A stretch of 64,000 nucleotides of DNA from Kitasatospora sp. CB01950 (lineage in GTDB: Bacteria > Actinomycetota > Actinomycetes > Streptomycetales > Streptomycetaceae): assembly GCF_001905465.1 (NCBI RefSeq), contig NZ_LISX01000013.1, positions 97,482 to 161,481 on the forward strand. Direction: 5' to 3'. The notes beneath the pieces were generated by a model. The model made no database searches, was not told the origin of the DNA, and was given only the letters and a program-made list of their open reading frames with translations. The position numbers and the translations under genes were made by a program. Of the stretch, positions 15,899 to 24,204 are shown one piece after another; the stretch's first letter is position 1; every line of letters begins with the position of its first letter.

Positions 15899-15964
15899 TC
15901 CGTGATCCTGCCGCACCGCGCGAGGTGGGACGCCGGTGCCTCGCGGCAGCGTCCCCGGGGGCGG

Positions 15965-17236
15965 TCAGTGGGTGTCCAACTCGGGGGTGGGCAGCGGTAC
16001 TTCCTTGCGTCCGGGGGCGGTCGTGCGGCGGCCGGTGAAGGCGGCCGCGAGGGCGACTGCGGCGACGGCGAGGACTGGCCAGCCGGTGCCGAGGGTGAGG
16101 GCGAGGACGGCCGGGCAGCAGATGAGGGCGGCGAGGCGGGGGAGGCCGGTCAGGATGCGGGCCGCGGCGGCGGTGCAGGCGACGTAGACGGAGAGGAACA
16201 GGGCGGTCGGGACGGCGACCAGCTGGGAGGTGGTCAGGACGCCGGAGCCGACCAGGGCGATCAGGGGGCCGCCGGTCAGGGCGGTGGTGGCCAGGACCGC
16301 GTAGGAGCCGCGGCGGCCCGGGGCGGGGGTGGGCGGCAGCAGGGCCTCAAGGAGTTCGGCGGCGCCCGTGAGGTAGGTGTTGGTGGCGGCGAGGGTGAGC
16401 ACAAGTGCCGCGCCGGCGGCCAGGATTCGGCCGCTGTCGCCGATCGCCGAGCTCAGCAGGTCGGCCAGCGGGACGGCGCCGCCCGCGCCGGGGCCGAGCA
16501 CCGCGACGGTGGCCGCGGCCAGGCCGAGGCAGAGCAGCGACGTCACCACGAAGGCGATCAGCACCACCCGGCGCAGCTGCCGGCGAGGGTCGCGCAGCCG
16601 GGTGGTGAGCGAGGCCGCGGCCTCCCAGCCGACGAACGCGAACATCAGCGGCGGCGCGGCGCTCGCCACGCCGGCCCAGCCGTGCGGCAGGAACGGCGTC
16701 CAGTTCGCGGCCCGCGAGTGCGGCGCGGAGCCGAGGACCGCGAACAGCACCAGCGCCACCAGCACCGACACCAGCGCGAGTTGGAGCCCCGCTCCGGTGC
16801 GCACCCCCAGCAGCCGGACCGCCAGCACCAGGCCCAGCAGTACCAGCGCCGCGCGGATCGCCGTCGACTCGCCCGCGCCGAGTGCCGCCGCCGCGTAGCT
16901 GCCGCCGATCAGGCAGACCACCGGCGCGCCCGCCACCACGCCCGCCAGGAAGCACCAGGCGGCCGCCCGTCCGGCCCGCTCGCCGAGACCGGCGGCGGTG
17001 TACCCGGCGATGCCGCCGGTCGAGCCGAGCCGGGTGCCCAACGCGCAGAACACGGCGGCTATCAGCCCGGACAGCACCAGCAGGGCCAGCCAGACGAGCA
17101 GGGAGGCGGGACCTGCGGCGCGGGCCGCCAGCCCCGGGAGTAGCAGCAGGCTCGGGCCCAGCAGGGCCCCGATGTACAGCGCGGACGCCCCGGCGGTGGA
17201 CAGGTGGGGACGGCTTTCGGCGATCGTCTCGGTCAT
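15965..17236 (-). CDS. APC-superfamily amino acid permease
   Basis: 423 residues, nearly all hydrophobic with about 12 transmembrane segments. The first helix has the APC signature (SALYIGALLGPSLLLLPGLAA), and later segments keep FAFVGWEAAASLTTRLRDPRRQLRR, the helix 6-7 region of this family. It is divergent from an Lrp/AsnC-type regulator with 105 bp between the starts, so it is probably the regulator's target and exports or imports an amino acid effector. Substrate direction is not determinable. The short C-terminus is cytoplasmic. Confidence 0.85.
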   Translation of the reverse strand: MTETIAESRPHLSTAGASALYIGALLGPSLLLLPGLAARAAGPASLLVWLALLVLSGLIAAVFCALGTRLGSTGGIAGYTAAGLGERAGRAAAWCFLAGVVAGAPVVCLIGGSYAAAALGAGESTAIRAALVLLGLVLAVRLLGVRTGAGLQLALVSVLVALVLFAVLGSAPHSRAANWTPFLPHGWAGVASAAPPLMFAFVGWEAAASLTTRLRDPRRQLRRVVLIAFVVTSLLCLGLAAATVAVLGPGAGGAVPLADLLSSAIGDSGRILAAGAALVLTLAATNTYLTGAAELLEALLPPTPAPGRRGSYAVLATTALTGGPLIALVGSGVLTTSQLVAVPTALFLSVYVACTAAAARILTGLPRLAALICCPAVLALTLGTGWPVLAVAAVALAAAFTGRRTTAPGRKEVPLPTPELDTH

Positions 17237-17341
17237 GCGGCGATTGTGGCCCCGATCGCGCGGCACACGCTGGCGAATATCGCCGCACTCGGTGCCCGGA
17301 ACGGCAGAATCCACCGCGCCGGCGCTACTAGGGTGCACGGC

Positions 17342-17836
17342 ATGCCGAGCCAGCAGTACGACCGCATCGACCGTGCCATCCTGGAGCACCTCCAGCGCCA
17401 CGGCCGCACCGCCAACGTCGATCTCGCCGAGGCCGTCCGGCTCTCCCCGTCCTCCGCGCTGCGCCGCACCAAGGCCCTGGAGGCGGACGGGGTGATCGCC
17501 GGGTACCGGGCCGAACTCGACCGGGAGCGCGTCGGGTTGGGGCTGACGGTGTTCGTCTCGCTGCGGGTCGAGCAGCACTCGCGGGAGACGTCGCGGCAGA
17601 TCGAGCAGGCGCTGACCGAGATCCCCGCCGTGGTCGCCTGCCATGTGGTCTCCGGCGAGGCCGACTTCCTGGTCGAGATCGCGGTGCCGGACCTGGCCAC
17701 CTACGAACTGGTGCTGCTGGACGAGATCCTGGCGATCGGCCCGGTCCGGGACGCCCGGTCCACGTTCGCGATCCGCACCATCCGCTCCCGGGGCCCGCTC
17801 CCGCTCGACCGCTGGCCGGCCGCGCGCGGACGCTGA
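17342..17836 (+). CDS. Lrp/AsnC-family transcriptional regulator
   Basis: 164 residues. The N-terminal winged helix (YDRIDRAILEHLQRHGR, then LAEAVRLSPSSALRRTKALEADGVI) and C-terminal RAM ligand-binding domain (VACHVVSGEADFLVEIAVPDL) are complete. The ATG at 17342 is preceded by TACTAG about 10 bases earlier, a good -10 for a near-leaderless transcript. It faces the APC permease, matching the usual Lrp-transporter pairing in which an amino acid ligand controls export or uptake. Confidence 0.92.
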   Translation: MPSQQYDRIDRAILEHLQRHGRTANVDLAEAVRLSPSSALRRTKALEADGVIAGYRAELDRERVGLGLTVFVSLRVEQHSRETSRQIEQALTEIPAVVACHVVSGEADFLVEIAVPDLATYELVLLDEILAIGPVRDARSTFAIRTIRSRGPLPLDRWPAARGR

Positions 17837-18033
17837 ACCCGGACGCCGGACCTGGATGCCGGGTCCGGACGCCGCCCGATTGATGATGAACCTTCACATC
17901 GCGGACGGATATGGCTACCAGACGGTAATGCAATTTTCACGACCGGGGATCTACCCGCATAGACCCAGGCCTGCCACGCTGACTCGGCACCGCAACCCCC
18001 CTGCCCCAGCACCGAGTCCAGGAGCTCCCCGTC

Positions 18034-18675
18034 GTGACGAACCGTTTCCTCCGCCGCTTCGCCACCCTCGCCGCCACCGCCGCGCTCACCGCCGGAGTCG
18101 TCACCGTGAGCGCCGGCAACGCCGAGGCCGCGCTCCCCACCCCGATCTCCGCCGCCACCGCCCGCAGCTACCTCGGCCTGCTCACCGTCAAGGCCGAGGA
18201 CCGCACCGGCTACAACCGCGACCTCTTCCCGACCTGGATCACCATCTCCGGCACCTGCAACACCCGGGAGACCGTCCTCAAGCGCGACGGCTCGAACGTG
18301 GTCACCGACGCCAGTTGCGCCGCCACCTCCGGCACCTGGGTCTCCCCGTACGACGGCGTCACCATCACCGCCGCCTCCGGCCTGGACATCGACCACATAG
18401 TCCCGCTCGCCGAGGCCTGGGACTCCGGCGCCTCCGCGTGGACCACCGCCCAGCGCCAGGCCTTCGCCAACGACGTCACCCGCCCCCAGTTGCTCGCCGT
18501 CAGCGCCAGCACCAACCGTTCCAAGGGCGACAAGGACCCGGCCGAGTGGCTGCCGCCGGTCACCTCCTACCGCTGCACCTACGTCCGCGCCTGGGTGCAG
18601 GTGAAGTACTACTACAACCTCTCCGTCGACAGCGCGGAGAAGACGGCCCTCACCAACGTCCTGGCCGGCTGCTGA
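18034..18675 (+). CDS. Secreted HNH-type nuclease (DUF1524/GmrSD-like C-terminal fold)
   Basis: 213 residues from a GTG with CCAGGAG nine bases upstream. A Sec signal peptide (RRFATLAATAALTAGVVTVSAG, cut near AEAA) is followed by a ~180-residue mature domain. The catalytic block LDIDHIVPLAEAWDSGA carries the DH pair, and an NRSKGDKDPAEWLPP tail supplies the Asn and Lys/Asp of the HNH beta-beta-alpha-metal motif. Cysteines (GTCN, ASCA, YRCTY, AGC) may form disulphides. It should be an extracellular DNase for nutrient release or competition. A strong hairpin follows the stop. The 197-bp leader (17837-18033) holds no gene. Confidence 0.88.
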   Translation: MTNRFLRRFATLAATAALTAGVVTVSAGNAEAALPTPISAATARSYLGLLTVKAEDRTGYNRDLFPTWITISGTCNTRETVLKRDGSNVVTDASCAATSGTWVSPYDGVTITAASGLDIDHIVPLAEAWDSGASAWTTAQRQAFANDVTRPQLLAVSASTNRSKGDKDPAEWLPPVTSYRCTYVRAWVQVKYYYNLSVDSAEKTALTNVLAGC

Positions 18676-18686
18676 CCCACCACCCC

Positions 18687-18721
18687 CCGACAGGGCGGCC
18701 GGCTCCCCGCCGCCCTGTCGG
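18687..18721 (+). terminator. Rho-independent-like hairpin after the HNH nuclease
   Basis: A perfect 13-bp stem (CCGACAGGGCGGC with its complement) encloses a 9-nt loop, starting 12 bases after the stop codon. There is no T-run, which is common for Streptomyces terminators. Confidence 0.75.
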
Positions 18722-18848
18722 CCGTGCCGCCCAGTCCGACCTGTATGGCCACTGCCTGGACGGCGTGCGGGGCCGACCCCATGGCTGTGCACTCGCGACC
18801 TGATGGTTCGGAGGCGATCCGAATGTCTTGGCGATATCGTGGTGAAGC

Positions 18849-18899
18849 GTTGACGAATAGTCAACTCGCGGTCTGGACAAGGCATTACCGGTCGGTAAT
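18849..18899. promoter_or_regulatory. Two inverted repeats in the phoD promoter region
   Basis: GTTGAC-GAATA-GTCAAC at 18849-18865 and ATTACCG-GT-CGGTAAT at 18884-18899 are both perfect. The second ends 11 bases before the GTG of the phosphatase gene. TTGAC at 18850-18854 could be a -35. No PhoP-type GTTCACC direct repeats are evident, so the controlling factor is unknown. Confidence 0.6.
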
Positions 18900-18910
18900 T
18901 CTCCTGTGGT

Positions 18911-20569
18911 GTGACCGAACCCACCGCTCCCGCGCCCACCGCCCGCCCCGCGCGCCGCCAGGTCATCCAGGCGGCCGCCCTCACCGCCGGGGCTCTCGCC
19001 CTGCCGCTCGCCGCCGCCCACGGCAGCGCGGCCGCCGCCGAGCCGGCCCAGTTCCTGCACGGCGTCGCATCCGGCGACCCGCTGCCCGACGGCATCCTGC
19101 TGTGGACCCGGGTCACCCCCGGCGCCGCCGCCGTCCCCGGCTCCGGACTCGGACCCGACACCGCCGTACAGTGGCAGCTCGCCACCGACCGCGCCTTCAC
19201 CGCCGTCGTCGCCACCGGAACCGTCACCACCACCGCCGCCACCGACCACACCGTCAAGGCCGACGTCCGCGGCCTGCGCCCCGACACCGCCTACTGGTAC
19301 CGCTTCCTGGCCGGCAGCGCCGTCTCGCCCGTCGGCCGCACCCGCACCGCCCCCGCCACCGACGCCGCCGTCGACCGGCTGCGCCTGGGCGTCGCGTCCT
19401 GCGCCAACTGGGAGGCCGGCTACTTCTCCGCCTACCGCCACCTGGCCGCCCGCGGCGACCTCGACGTCTTCCTCTTCCTCGGCGACTACATCTACGAGTA
19501 CGCCTCCGGCGCGTACGGCACCCGCGGCACCGTGGTGCGCCCGCACGCCCCCGCCAACGAGATCGTCACGCTCGCCGACTACCGCACCCGGCACGGCCGT
19601 TACAAGACCGACCAGGACCTCCAGGCGCTGCACGCCGCCGTCCCCACCGTCGCGATCTGGGACGACCACGAGTTCGCCAACGACGCCTGGTCCGGCGGCG
19701 CAGAGAACCACACCCCCGGCGCCGAGGGCGACTGGAGCGCCCGGGTCGCCGCCGCCAAGCAGGCCTACTTCGAGTGGATGCCCGTCCGCCCGTCCATCGC
19801 CGGCACCACCTACCGGCGGCTGCGCTACGGCAGGCTCGCCGACCTGCACCTGCTCGACCTGCGCTCGTTCCGCTCCCAGCAGGCCGGCATCGGCAACGGC
19901 GACGTCGACTCCGCCGACCGCACCATCACCGGCCGGGCCCAACTCGACTGGCTGAAGGCCGGACTGGCCGCCTCCGACACCACCTGGCGGCTGGTCGGCA
20001 ACGAGGTGATGATCTCGCCCGTCGCGTTCCTCGCCCTCCCCGACTACCTGCTGCGCCCGCTCGCCCAGCTGCTCGGCCTGCCCGGCGAGGGCCTGGCCGT
20101 CAACGTCGACCAGTGGGACGGCTACACCCACGACCGGCGCGAACTGCTCGGCCACCTGAAGGACCACCACATCACGAACACGGTGTTCCTCACCGGCGAC
20201 ATCCACTCCGCCTGGGCCTGCGACGTGCCCTTCGAGGCCGCCACCTACCCGGCGTCCGGCAGCGCCGCCACCGAGTTCGTGGTCACCTCGGTCAGCTCCG
20301 ACAACATCGACGACATCCTGAAGGTCGCCCCGCAGACGCTCTCGCTGGTGGCCGTCGCCGCGATCCAGGCCGCCAACCGGCACGTCAAGTGGACCGACCT
20401 GGACTCGCACGGCTACGGCGTCCTCGACATCACCGCCGAGCGGGCGCAGATGGACTACTACGTCCTGTCGGACCGCACCAGGCCCGACGCCACCGCCAAG
20501 TGGACCCGCTCCTACCGCACCCGCAGCGGCACCCAGCAGATCGAACGCGTCAACGCCCCGGTGAACTGA
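18911..20569 (+). CDS. phoD: Tat-exported alkaline phosphatase D
   Basis: 552 residues from a GTG. The twin-arginine signal (ARRQVIQAAALTAGALALPLAAAHG) directs export of the folded enzyme. An N-terminal PhoD fibronectin-like domain (FLHGVASGDPLPDGILLWTR) precedes the metallophosphatase core: LGVASCANWEAGYF, FLGDYIYEY, WDDHEFANDAW and LTGDIHSAW supply the Ca/Fe ligands. The length is normal for the family. It hydrolyses phosphate mono- and diesters outside the cell. It stands alone, with a bidirectional hairpin before the convergent ABC permease. Two inverted repeats lie upstream, but no obvious PHO box. Confidence 0.95.
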   Translation: MTEPTAPAPTARPARRQVIQAAALTAGALALPLAAAHGSAAAAEPAQFLHGVASGDPLPDGILLWTRVTPGAAAVPGSGLGPDTAVQWQLATDRAFTAVVATGTVTTTAATDHTVKADVRGLRPDTAYWYRFLAGSAVSPVGRTRTAPATDAAVDRLRLGVASCANWEAGYFSAYRHLAARGDLDVFLFLGDYIYEYASGAYGTRGTVVRPHAPANEIVTLADYRTRHGRYKTDQDLQALHAAVPTVAIWDDHEFANDAWSGGAENHTPGAEGDWSARVAAAKQAYFEWMPVRPSIAGTTYRRLRYGRLADLHLLDLRSFRSQQAGIGNGDVDSADRTITGRAQLDWLKAGLAASDTTWRLVGNEVMISPVAFLALPDYLLRPLAQLLGLPGEGLAVNVDQWDGYTHDRRELLGHLKDHHITNTVFLTGDIHSAWACDVPFEAATYPASGSAATEFVVTSVSSDNIDDILKVAPQTLSLVAVAAIQAANRHVKWTDLDSHGYGVLDITAERAQMDYYVLSDRTRPDATAKWTRSYRTRSGTQQIERVNAPVN

Positions 20570-20581
20570 CGCCGCGCGCCA

Positions 20582-20612
20582 CCGGGGGCCCGACGGATCG
20601 CCGGGCCCCCGG
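20582..20612. terminator. Bidirectional hairpin between phoD and the ABC permease
   Basis: An 11-bp perfect stem, CCGGGGGCCCG and its complement, with a 9-nt loop, lies in the 49-bp gap between convergent genes. Confidence 0.75.
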
Positions 20613-20618
20613 AACCGT

Positions 20619-21404
20619 TCAGCGCCGGCCGGTACGGTCGAACAGCCTCCGCGACCAGGCGTGGCCGAGCACGCCGATGCCCGCGCACCAGGCCAGCGAC
20701 ACCCAGCCGGCGGAGCCGATCGCCGAGCCCGACAGCAGACCGCGCAGCGTCTCCGTCACCGGGGTGAACGGCTGGTACTCGGCGAACAGGCGCAGTCCCG
20801 GCGCCATCGAGTCGGCCGGCACGAACGCCGAGCCCAGGAACGGCAGGAACTGGATCAGCAGCGGCTTGTTGCTGGCCGACTCCACCGTCTTCGAGAGCAG
20901 CCCGAGCGCCGCCGACAGCCAGGTCACCGCGACCGCGACCGCCGCCAGCAGCCCGAACGCCGCCAGCCACTCCAGCGCGCCCGCGTCCGAGCGGAACCCG
21001 ACCGCCAGCGCCACCGCGACCACCAGCACGACGCCGACCATGGTCTGGAGGACACTGCCGACCACATGGCCGGTCAGGAACGAGGAGCGGGCGATGTTCA
21101 TGGTGCGGAAGCGGTTGACGATGCCGCCCGTCAGATCGGAGCAGATCGCCACCGAGGTGGACATCGAGCCGCCCGCCACGCCCATCACCAGGATGCCGGG
21201 CGTCAGGTAGGACAGGTACGCGTCGCGCCCGCCGCCGAGGCCCGCGCCGATCGAGTCGCCGAAGGCGTAGACGAACAGCAGCAGCATCATGATCGGCGTC
21301 ATCGCCTGGCCGAAGGTGAGCGCCGGGTAGCGGGCGGCGTGCTTGAGGTTGCGGCGCAGCATGGTCAGCGAGTCGTGGGCGGTCAGGGCGAGGGTGCTGC
21401 TCAT
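20619..21404 (-). CDS. ABC-2 type permease (DrrB-like)
   Basis: 261 residues with six predicted membrane helices. The N-terminal RRNLKHAARYPALTFGQAMTPIMMLLLFVYAFG and the SDLTGGIVNRFRTMNIAR segment after the second helix are characteristic of DrrB daunorubicin-type exporters. The start overlaps the stop of the ATPase gene (ATGA), so subunits are co-translated. It probably forms a drug or lipid exporter with the ATPase. Upstream in the same orientation are DUF4097 and ribbon-helix-helix genes, a recurring Streptomyces arrangement. Confidence 0.9.
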   Translation of the reverse strand: MSSTLALTAHDSLTMLRRNLKHAARYPALTFGQAMTPIMMLLLFVYAFGDSIGAGLGGGRDAYLSYLTPGILVMGVAGGSMSTSVAICSDLTGGIVNRFRTMNIARSSFLTGHVVGSVLQTMVGVVLVVAVALAVGFRSDAGALEWLAAFGLLAAVAVAVTWLSAALGLLSKTVESASNKPLLIQFLPFLGSAFVPADSMAPGLRLFAEYQPFTPVTETLRGLLSGSAIGSAGWVSLAWCAGIGVLGHAWSRRLFDRTGRR

Positions 21405-22402
21405 CGCGGGGTCTCCTCGGCGTGGTGGCGGGATGCGGCGCTGCCGGTCAGCGCGAAGAAGACGTCGTCGAGGTCCGGGGTGTGCACCGAGAAGTCGGCG
21501 GTGGGGACGCCGGCCGCGTCCAGGCGGTCGATCAGGGCGCGCAGGGCGTCCAGTCCGGCGTCGCCGGCGATGCGCAGTGCGAGGTTCTCCTCGTCGCGGC
21601 TCGCGCCCGGGAACGCGGCGCAGGCGCGCCCGTAGGCGGCCGGGTCGGCGAAGCGCAGGCGGACGTGGTTGCCGGGGATGCGGGTCTTCAGTTCGTCGGG
21701 GGTGCCCTCGGCGACGATCCGGCCGCCGTCCAGGACGGCGATGCGGTCGGCGAGTTGGTCGGCCTCCTCCAGGTACTGGGTGGTCAGGAAGACCGTGGTG
21801 CCGCCCGCGACCAGGCCGCGCACGGTCTTCCACATGGTGCGGCGGCTGCGCGGGTCGAGGCCCGTGGTCGGCTCGTCCAGGAAGATCACCTCCGGGGCGC
21901 CGACCAGCGTCATCGCCAGGTCGAGCCTGCGGCGCATCCCGCCCGAGAAGGTCGAGGCGCGCCGGCCGGCCGCCTCCGCGATGTCGAAGCGCTCCAGCAA
22001 CTCCCTGGTGCGGGAACGTCCTTGGGGTCTGGGCAGGTGCAGCAGGTCGGCCATCAGGCGGAGGTTCTCCTCGGCGGTGAGCAGGTCGTCCACGGCGGCG
22101 AACTGCCCGGTGGCCCCGATCGCCGAGCGCACCCCGTCCGGGTCGGTGCGCAGGTCGTGGCCGGCGATCTGCGCCTGGCCGCCGTCCGCGGCCACCAGGG
22201 TGGTGAGGATCTCGACCGTGGTGGTCTTGCCCGCGCCGTTCGGCCCGAGCAGGGCGAACACCGTCCCGGCGGGGATGGCGAGGTCGAGGCCGTCGAGGAC
22301 GGTCCGGCCGCCGTACGACTTGCGCAGGCCGACGGCGGTGACGGCCGGGCGCGAGGGCTCTTCCCTGAGCTTTCTGGGTGTGGGCATGACAAACGTGGGC
22401 AT
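21401..22402 (-). CDS. ABC transporter ATP-binding subunit (DrrA-like)
   Basis: 333 residues. Walker A (GPNGAGKTTT), Q-loop (GATGQFAAVDDLLTAEENL), signature (STFSGGMRRRLDLAMTL), Walker B (VIFLDEPTTGLDP) and an H-loop replaced by TTQYLEEAD are all present; Gln at the H-loop position is typical of DrrA proteins. The ~80-residue C-terminal DrrA domain is intact (VHTPDLDDVFFALTG). AAGGGGGG precedes the start. It is coupled to the permease and probably powers export of a hydrophobic compound; the substrate is unknown. Confidence 0.93.
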   Translation of the reverse strand: MPTFVMPTPRKLREEPSRPAVTAVGLRKSYGGRTVLDGLDLAIPAGTVFALLGPNGAGKTTTVEILTTLVAADGGQAQIAGHDLRTDPDGVRSAIGATGQFAAVDDLLTAEENLRLMADLLHLPRPQGRSRTRELLERFDIAEAAGRRASTFSGGMRRRLDLAMTLVGAPEVIFLDEPTTGLDPRSRRTMWKTVRGLVAGGTTVFLTTQYLEEADQLADRIAVLDGGRIVAEGTPDELKTRIPGNHVRLRFADPAAYGRACAAFPGASRDEENLALRIAGDAGLDALRALIDRLDAAGVPTADFSVHTPDLDDVFFALTGSAASRHHAEETPR

Positions 22403-22454
22403 GTGTCCCCCCTTGGTGGACCGGATGCGGTGGTGGTGGCTTAGCTGACGGTGC

Positions 22455-22467
22455 TGACGGATCGTCA
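22455..22467. repeat. 13-bp TGACG/CGTCA palindrome at the DUF4097 gene stop
   Basis: TGACGGATCGTCA contains the stop codon of the minus-strand DUF4097 gene (22465-22467). It is the same element as at convergent joints elsewhere, here without a convergent partner. Confidence 0.7.
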
Positions 22468-23310
22468 GGAGCGGGCACGGCGGATGTCGATGTTGCCGAA
22501 CCGGGTACGGGCGCGGACCTCGACGGTCTCCTCGTGCCGCTCCGGCGCGTCCGTGTCGGCCAGCGAGTTGCGGACCTGCCCGCGCTGCGCGCTGACGTCC
22601 AGCCAGGCTGCCGTGCCGGCCCGGACGCCGACCTCGATCGCGCCGAAGCCGTTCTCCAACTGCACGCTGCCGCGCGCGACTTCGCCGACCAGCAGAGTGC
22701 CCCGGGCGGTGCTGGCGCGGACCGAGGCCGCGGCCCGTTCGACCGTGATGTCGCCATTGGCACCGCTCACCTGCAGGTCGCCGGTGGCGACCGCGACGGT
22801 GGTGCTGCCGTAGGAGTTCTTCACCACCGCCGGGCCGTCCAGCAGCCCCACCCGGACGGCGCCCGAACTCGTGGTGATCTCCGCCCGGCCCTGCACCTCG
22901 TCGACGGTGATCGACCCGTGCGCGGCCGTCAGCTGCAACGGCCCGGTGCGGTCCAGCCGGATGTCCCCGGACGCGGTCTTCACCCGCACCTCGCCGAGCC
23001 GCCCCTCGCCGAGCACCTGCGCCCACGCGCCGCCGGCCTCCAGCCGTGAGCCGGCCGGCAGTTCGACGGACACGTCCACCACGCCGGTCCGCCCCAGCAG
23101 GTGGCGCTGCTTGGGGGTGCGGACGGTCAGCACGCCGCCCGCGAAGTCGATCGCGGTCTGCTCGGCGGCGCGCACGTCCGCCTCCCGCTCCGGGTCGCGC
23201 GGCCGGGCCTCGACCACGGTGTCGGTGCGGTCGGTCGCGACGACGTGCACCGAGCCCGCGGACACCTGGGCGTTCAGCGAGATCGGCTCGGGGGTGTCGA
23301 ACGAAGGCAT
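22465..23310 (-). CDS. DUF4097-family beta-helix-like protein
   Basis: 281 residues. The sequence is a succession of short beta strands with periodic GDI, GSI, GAV, GST and GDITV turns (residues ~100-270), as in DUF4097 putative adhesin/polymer-like proteins. No signal peptide or membrane segment is present, so it is probably cytoplasmic. AAGGACGG lies upstream of the ATG. It sits between a ribbon-helix-helix gene (upstream) and the DrrAB exporter (downstream, 62 bp), suggesting one transcription unit. The molecular role is unknown. Confidence 0.85.
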   Translation of the reverse strand: MPSFDTPEPISLNAQVSAGSVHVVATDRTDTVVEARPRDPEREADVRAAEQTAIDFAGGVLTVRTPKQRHLLGRTGVVDVSVELPAGSRLEAGGAWAQVLGEGRLGEVRVKTASGDIRLDRTGPLQLTAAHGSITVDEVQGRAEITTSSGAVRVGLLDGPAVVKNSYGSTTVAVATGDLQVSGANGDITVERAAASVRASTARGTLLVGEVARGSVQLENGFGAIEVGVRAGTAAWLDVSAQRGQVRNSLADTDAPERHEETVEVRARTRFGNIDIRRARS

Positions 23311-23420
23311 GGCAGTACCGTCCTTGGGGTCTCTGGCGTCGCGGGAGTTTCCGGCGTCGCGGAAGTCGCGGAAGTCGCGGCAGGTCCGGGAGTCTCGGGA
23401 GTTGAGGTGGCGGCGCGGGC

Positions 23421-23951
23421 TCAGCGGACCCAGCCGGTGAAGCTCTGGCCGAACGTCTGCGAGCGCTCCACCGGCCCGCGCGGACGGGCGCCGCCCTCGA
23501 CGGCGGACGCCACCGCCCGCACCAGCCACGCGTTGACCGACAGCCCCTCGCGGGCGGCGGCCTCCTCGGCGCGCGCCTTCAACTGGGCCGGCAGCCGCAG
23601 GTTGATCCGGGCCGTCCCGCCGTCGTCCTCGGCGGCGGACAGGTCGGCGGTCGCGGGCACAGGGGCGGGCGCAGTGGCGGGGGCGGGCTCGGGGGCGGTG
23701 GGCTCGGGGAGCGGTGCGGTCACCACGAAGTCCGGGTCCAGTCCACGCAGTCGGACATCGACCGAACCCGGGGCCAGCTCGCGGGTGACCTCGGCCATCG
23801 CGGCGGAGAGCACATGGAGCATGGTCAGCCGGGTCGCCGACTCCAGCGGGGCGGTCAGCCGCTCGGCCAGAGCGCGGGCATCAGGCCCACCGGCCTCGGC
23901 GGCCACCGCCAACTCGCGGCGGAGGTTGTCGACATACGGGGTGAGGTCCAT
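23421..23951 (-). CDS. Ribbon-helix-helix (HicB/Arc-like) regulator
   Basis: 176 residues. The C-terminal ~50 residues are a ribbon-helix-helix fold: strand ARINLRLP, helix AQLKARAEEAAARE, turn GLS, helix VNAWLVRAVASAVEG, followed by a basic tail. The N-terminal ~75 residues are a helical domain joined by a Pro/Ala linker. It is labelled HicB-like because of the RHH, but no HicA toxin is adjacent. A perfect 10-bp-arm palindrome ends nine bases upstream of the ATG and is a probable autoregulatory operator. It is first in the DUF4097-DrrAB unit. Confidence 0.82.
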   Translation of the reverse strand: MDLTPYVDNLRRELAVAAEAGGPDARALAERLTAPLESATRLTMLHVLSAAMAEVTRELAPGSVDVRLRGLDPDFVVTAPLPEPTAPEPAPATAPAPVPATADLSAAEDDGGTARINLRLPAQLKARAEEAAAREGLSVNAWLVRAVASAVEGGARPRGPVERSQTFGQSFTGWVR

Positions 23952-23959
23952 GGCCCCAT

Positions 23960-23982
23960 CGTGGCATCACTTTGATGCCACG
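23960..23982. promoter_or_regulatory. Perfect palindrome at the RHH-gene promoter
   Basis: Arms CGTGGCATCA and TGATGCCACG surround a CTT spacer, nine bases before the start codon (minus strand). The position suggests it blocks transcription or translation initiation when occupied; the adjacent RHH protein is the natural candidate. Confidence 0.75.
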
Positions 23983-24080
23983 ACAAGTCCGTTGTGGGGG
24001 GCGGTGGTTGGGGGCGCGGGGTGGACCGTCCTGACCTGCGGGGATGAGTGCGGCGTACGGTGGTGCCGGGCAGATCGGGC

Positions 24081-24130
24081 TGGTGCCATGTGGTGCCACG
24101 TGGTGCCATGTGGTGCCAGGTGTGTGCCAA
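24081..24130. repeat. 10-bp tandem array of TGGTGCCAYG
   Basis: Four consecutive 10-mers (TGGTGCCATG, -ACG, -ATG, -AGG) and a weaker fifth lie 130-180 bases upstream of the RHH gene, with one more in-phase copy at 24061. The spacing of one DNA helical turn suggests cooperative protein binding on one face. A second array with the same GTGCCA core lies at 58641. Confidence 0.75.
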
Positions 24131-24204
24131 GGGCGGCGCCGCCGGTGCCCTGCGCGTGGCGCGCCACCGGCGTACCGGCGGACGCCCGGCGGCGCCGAGG
24201 GTGC

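Noticed and set aside
20619..22763. A single 714-residue reading of the DrrB frame upstream of its ATG
   Set aside because: The extra N-terminus is the out-of-frame overlap with the ATPase gene; the ATGA junction at 21401-21404 and domain content show two separate genes.
23421..23951. HicA/HicB toxin-antitoxin pair
   Set aside because: Only the RHH protein is present; no HicA-like double-stranded-RNA-binding toxin frame lies on either side.
24061..24130. Phased 10-bp repeats considered as a CRISPR-like array
   Set aside because: Units are directly tandem without spacers and far too short; no cas gene is present.
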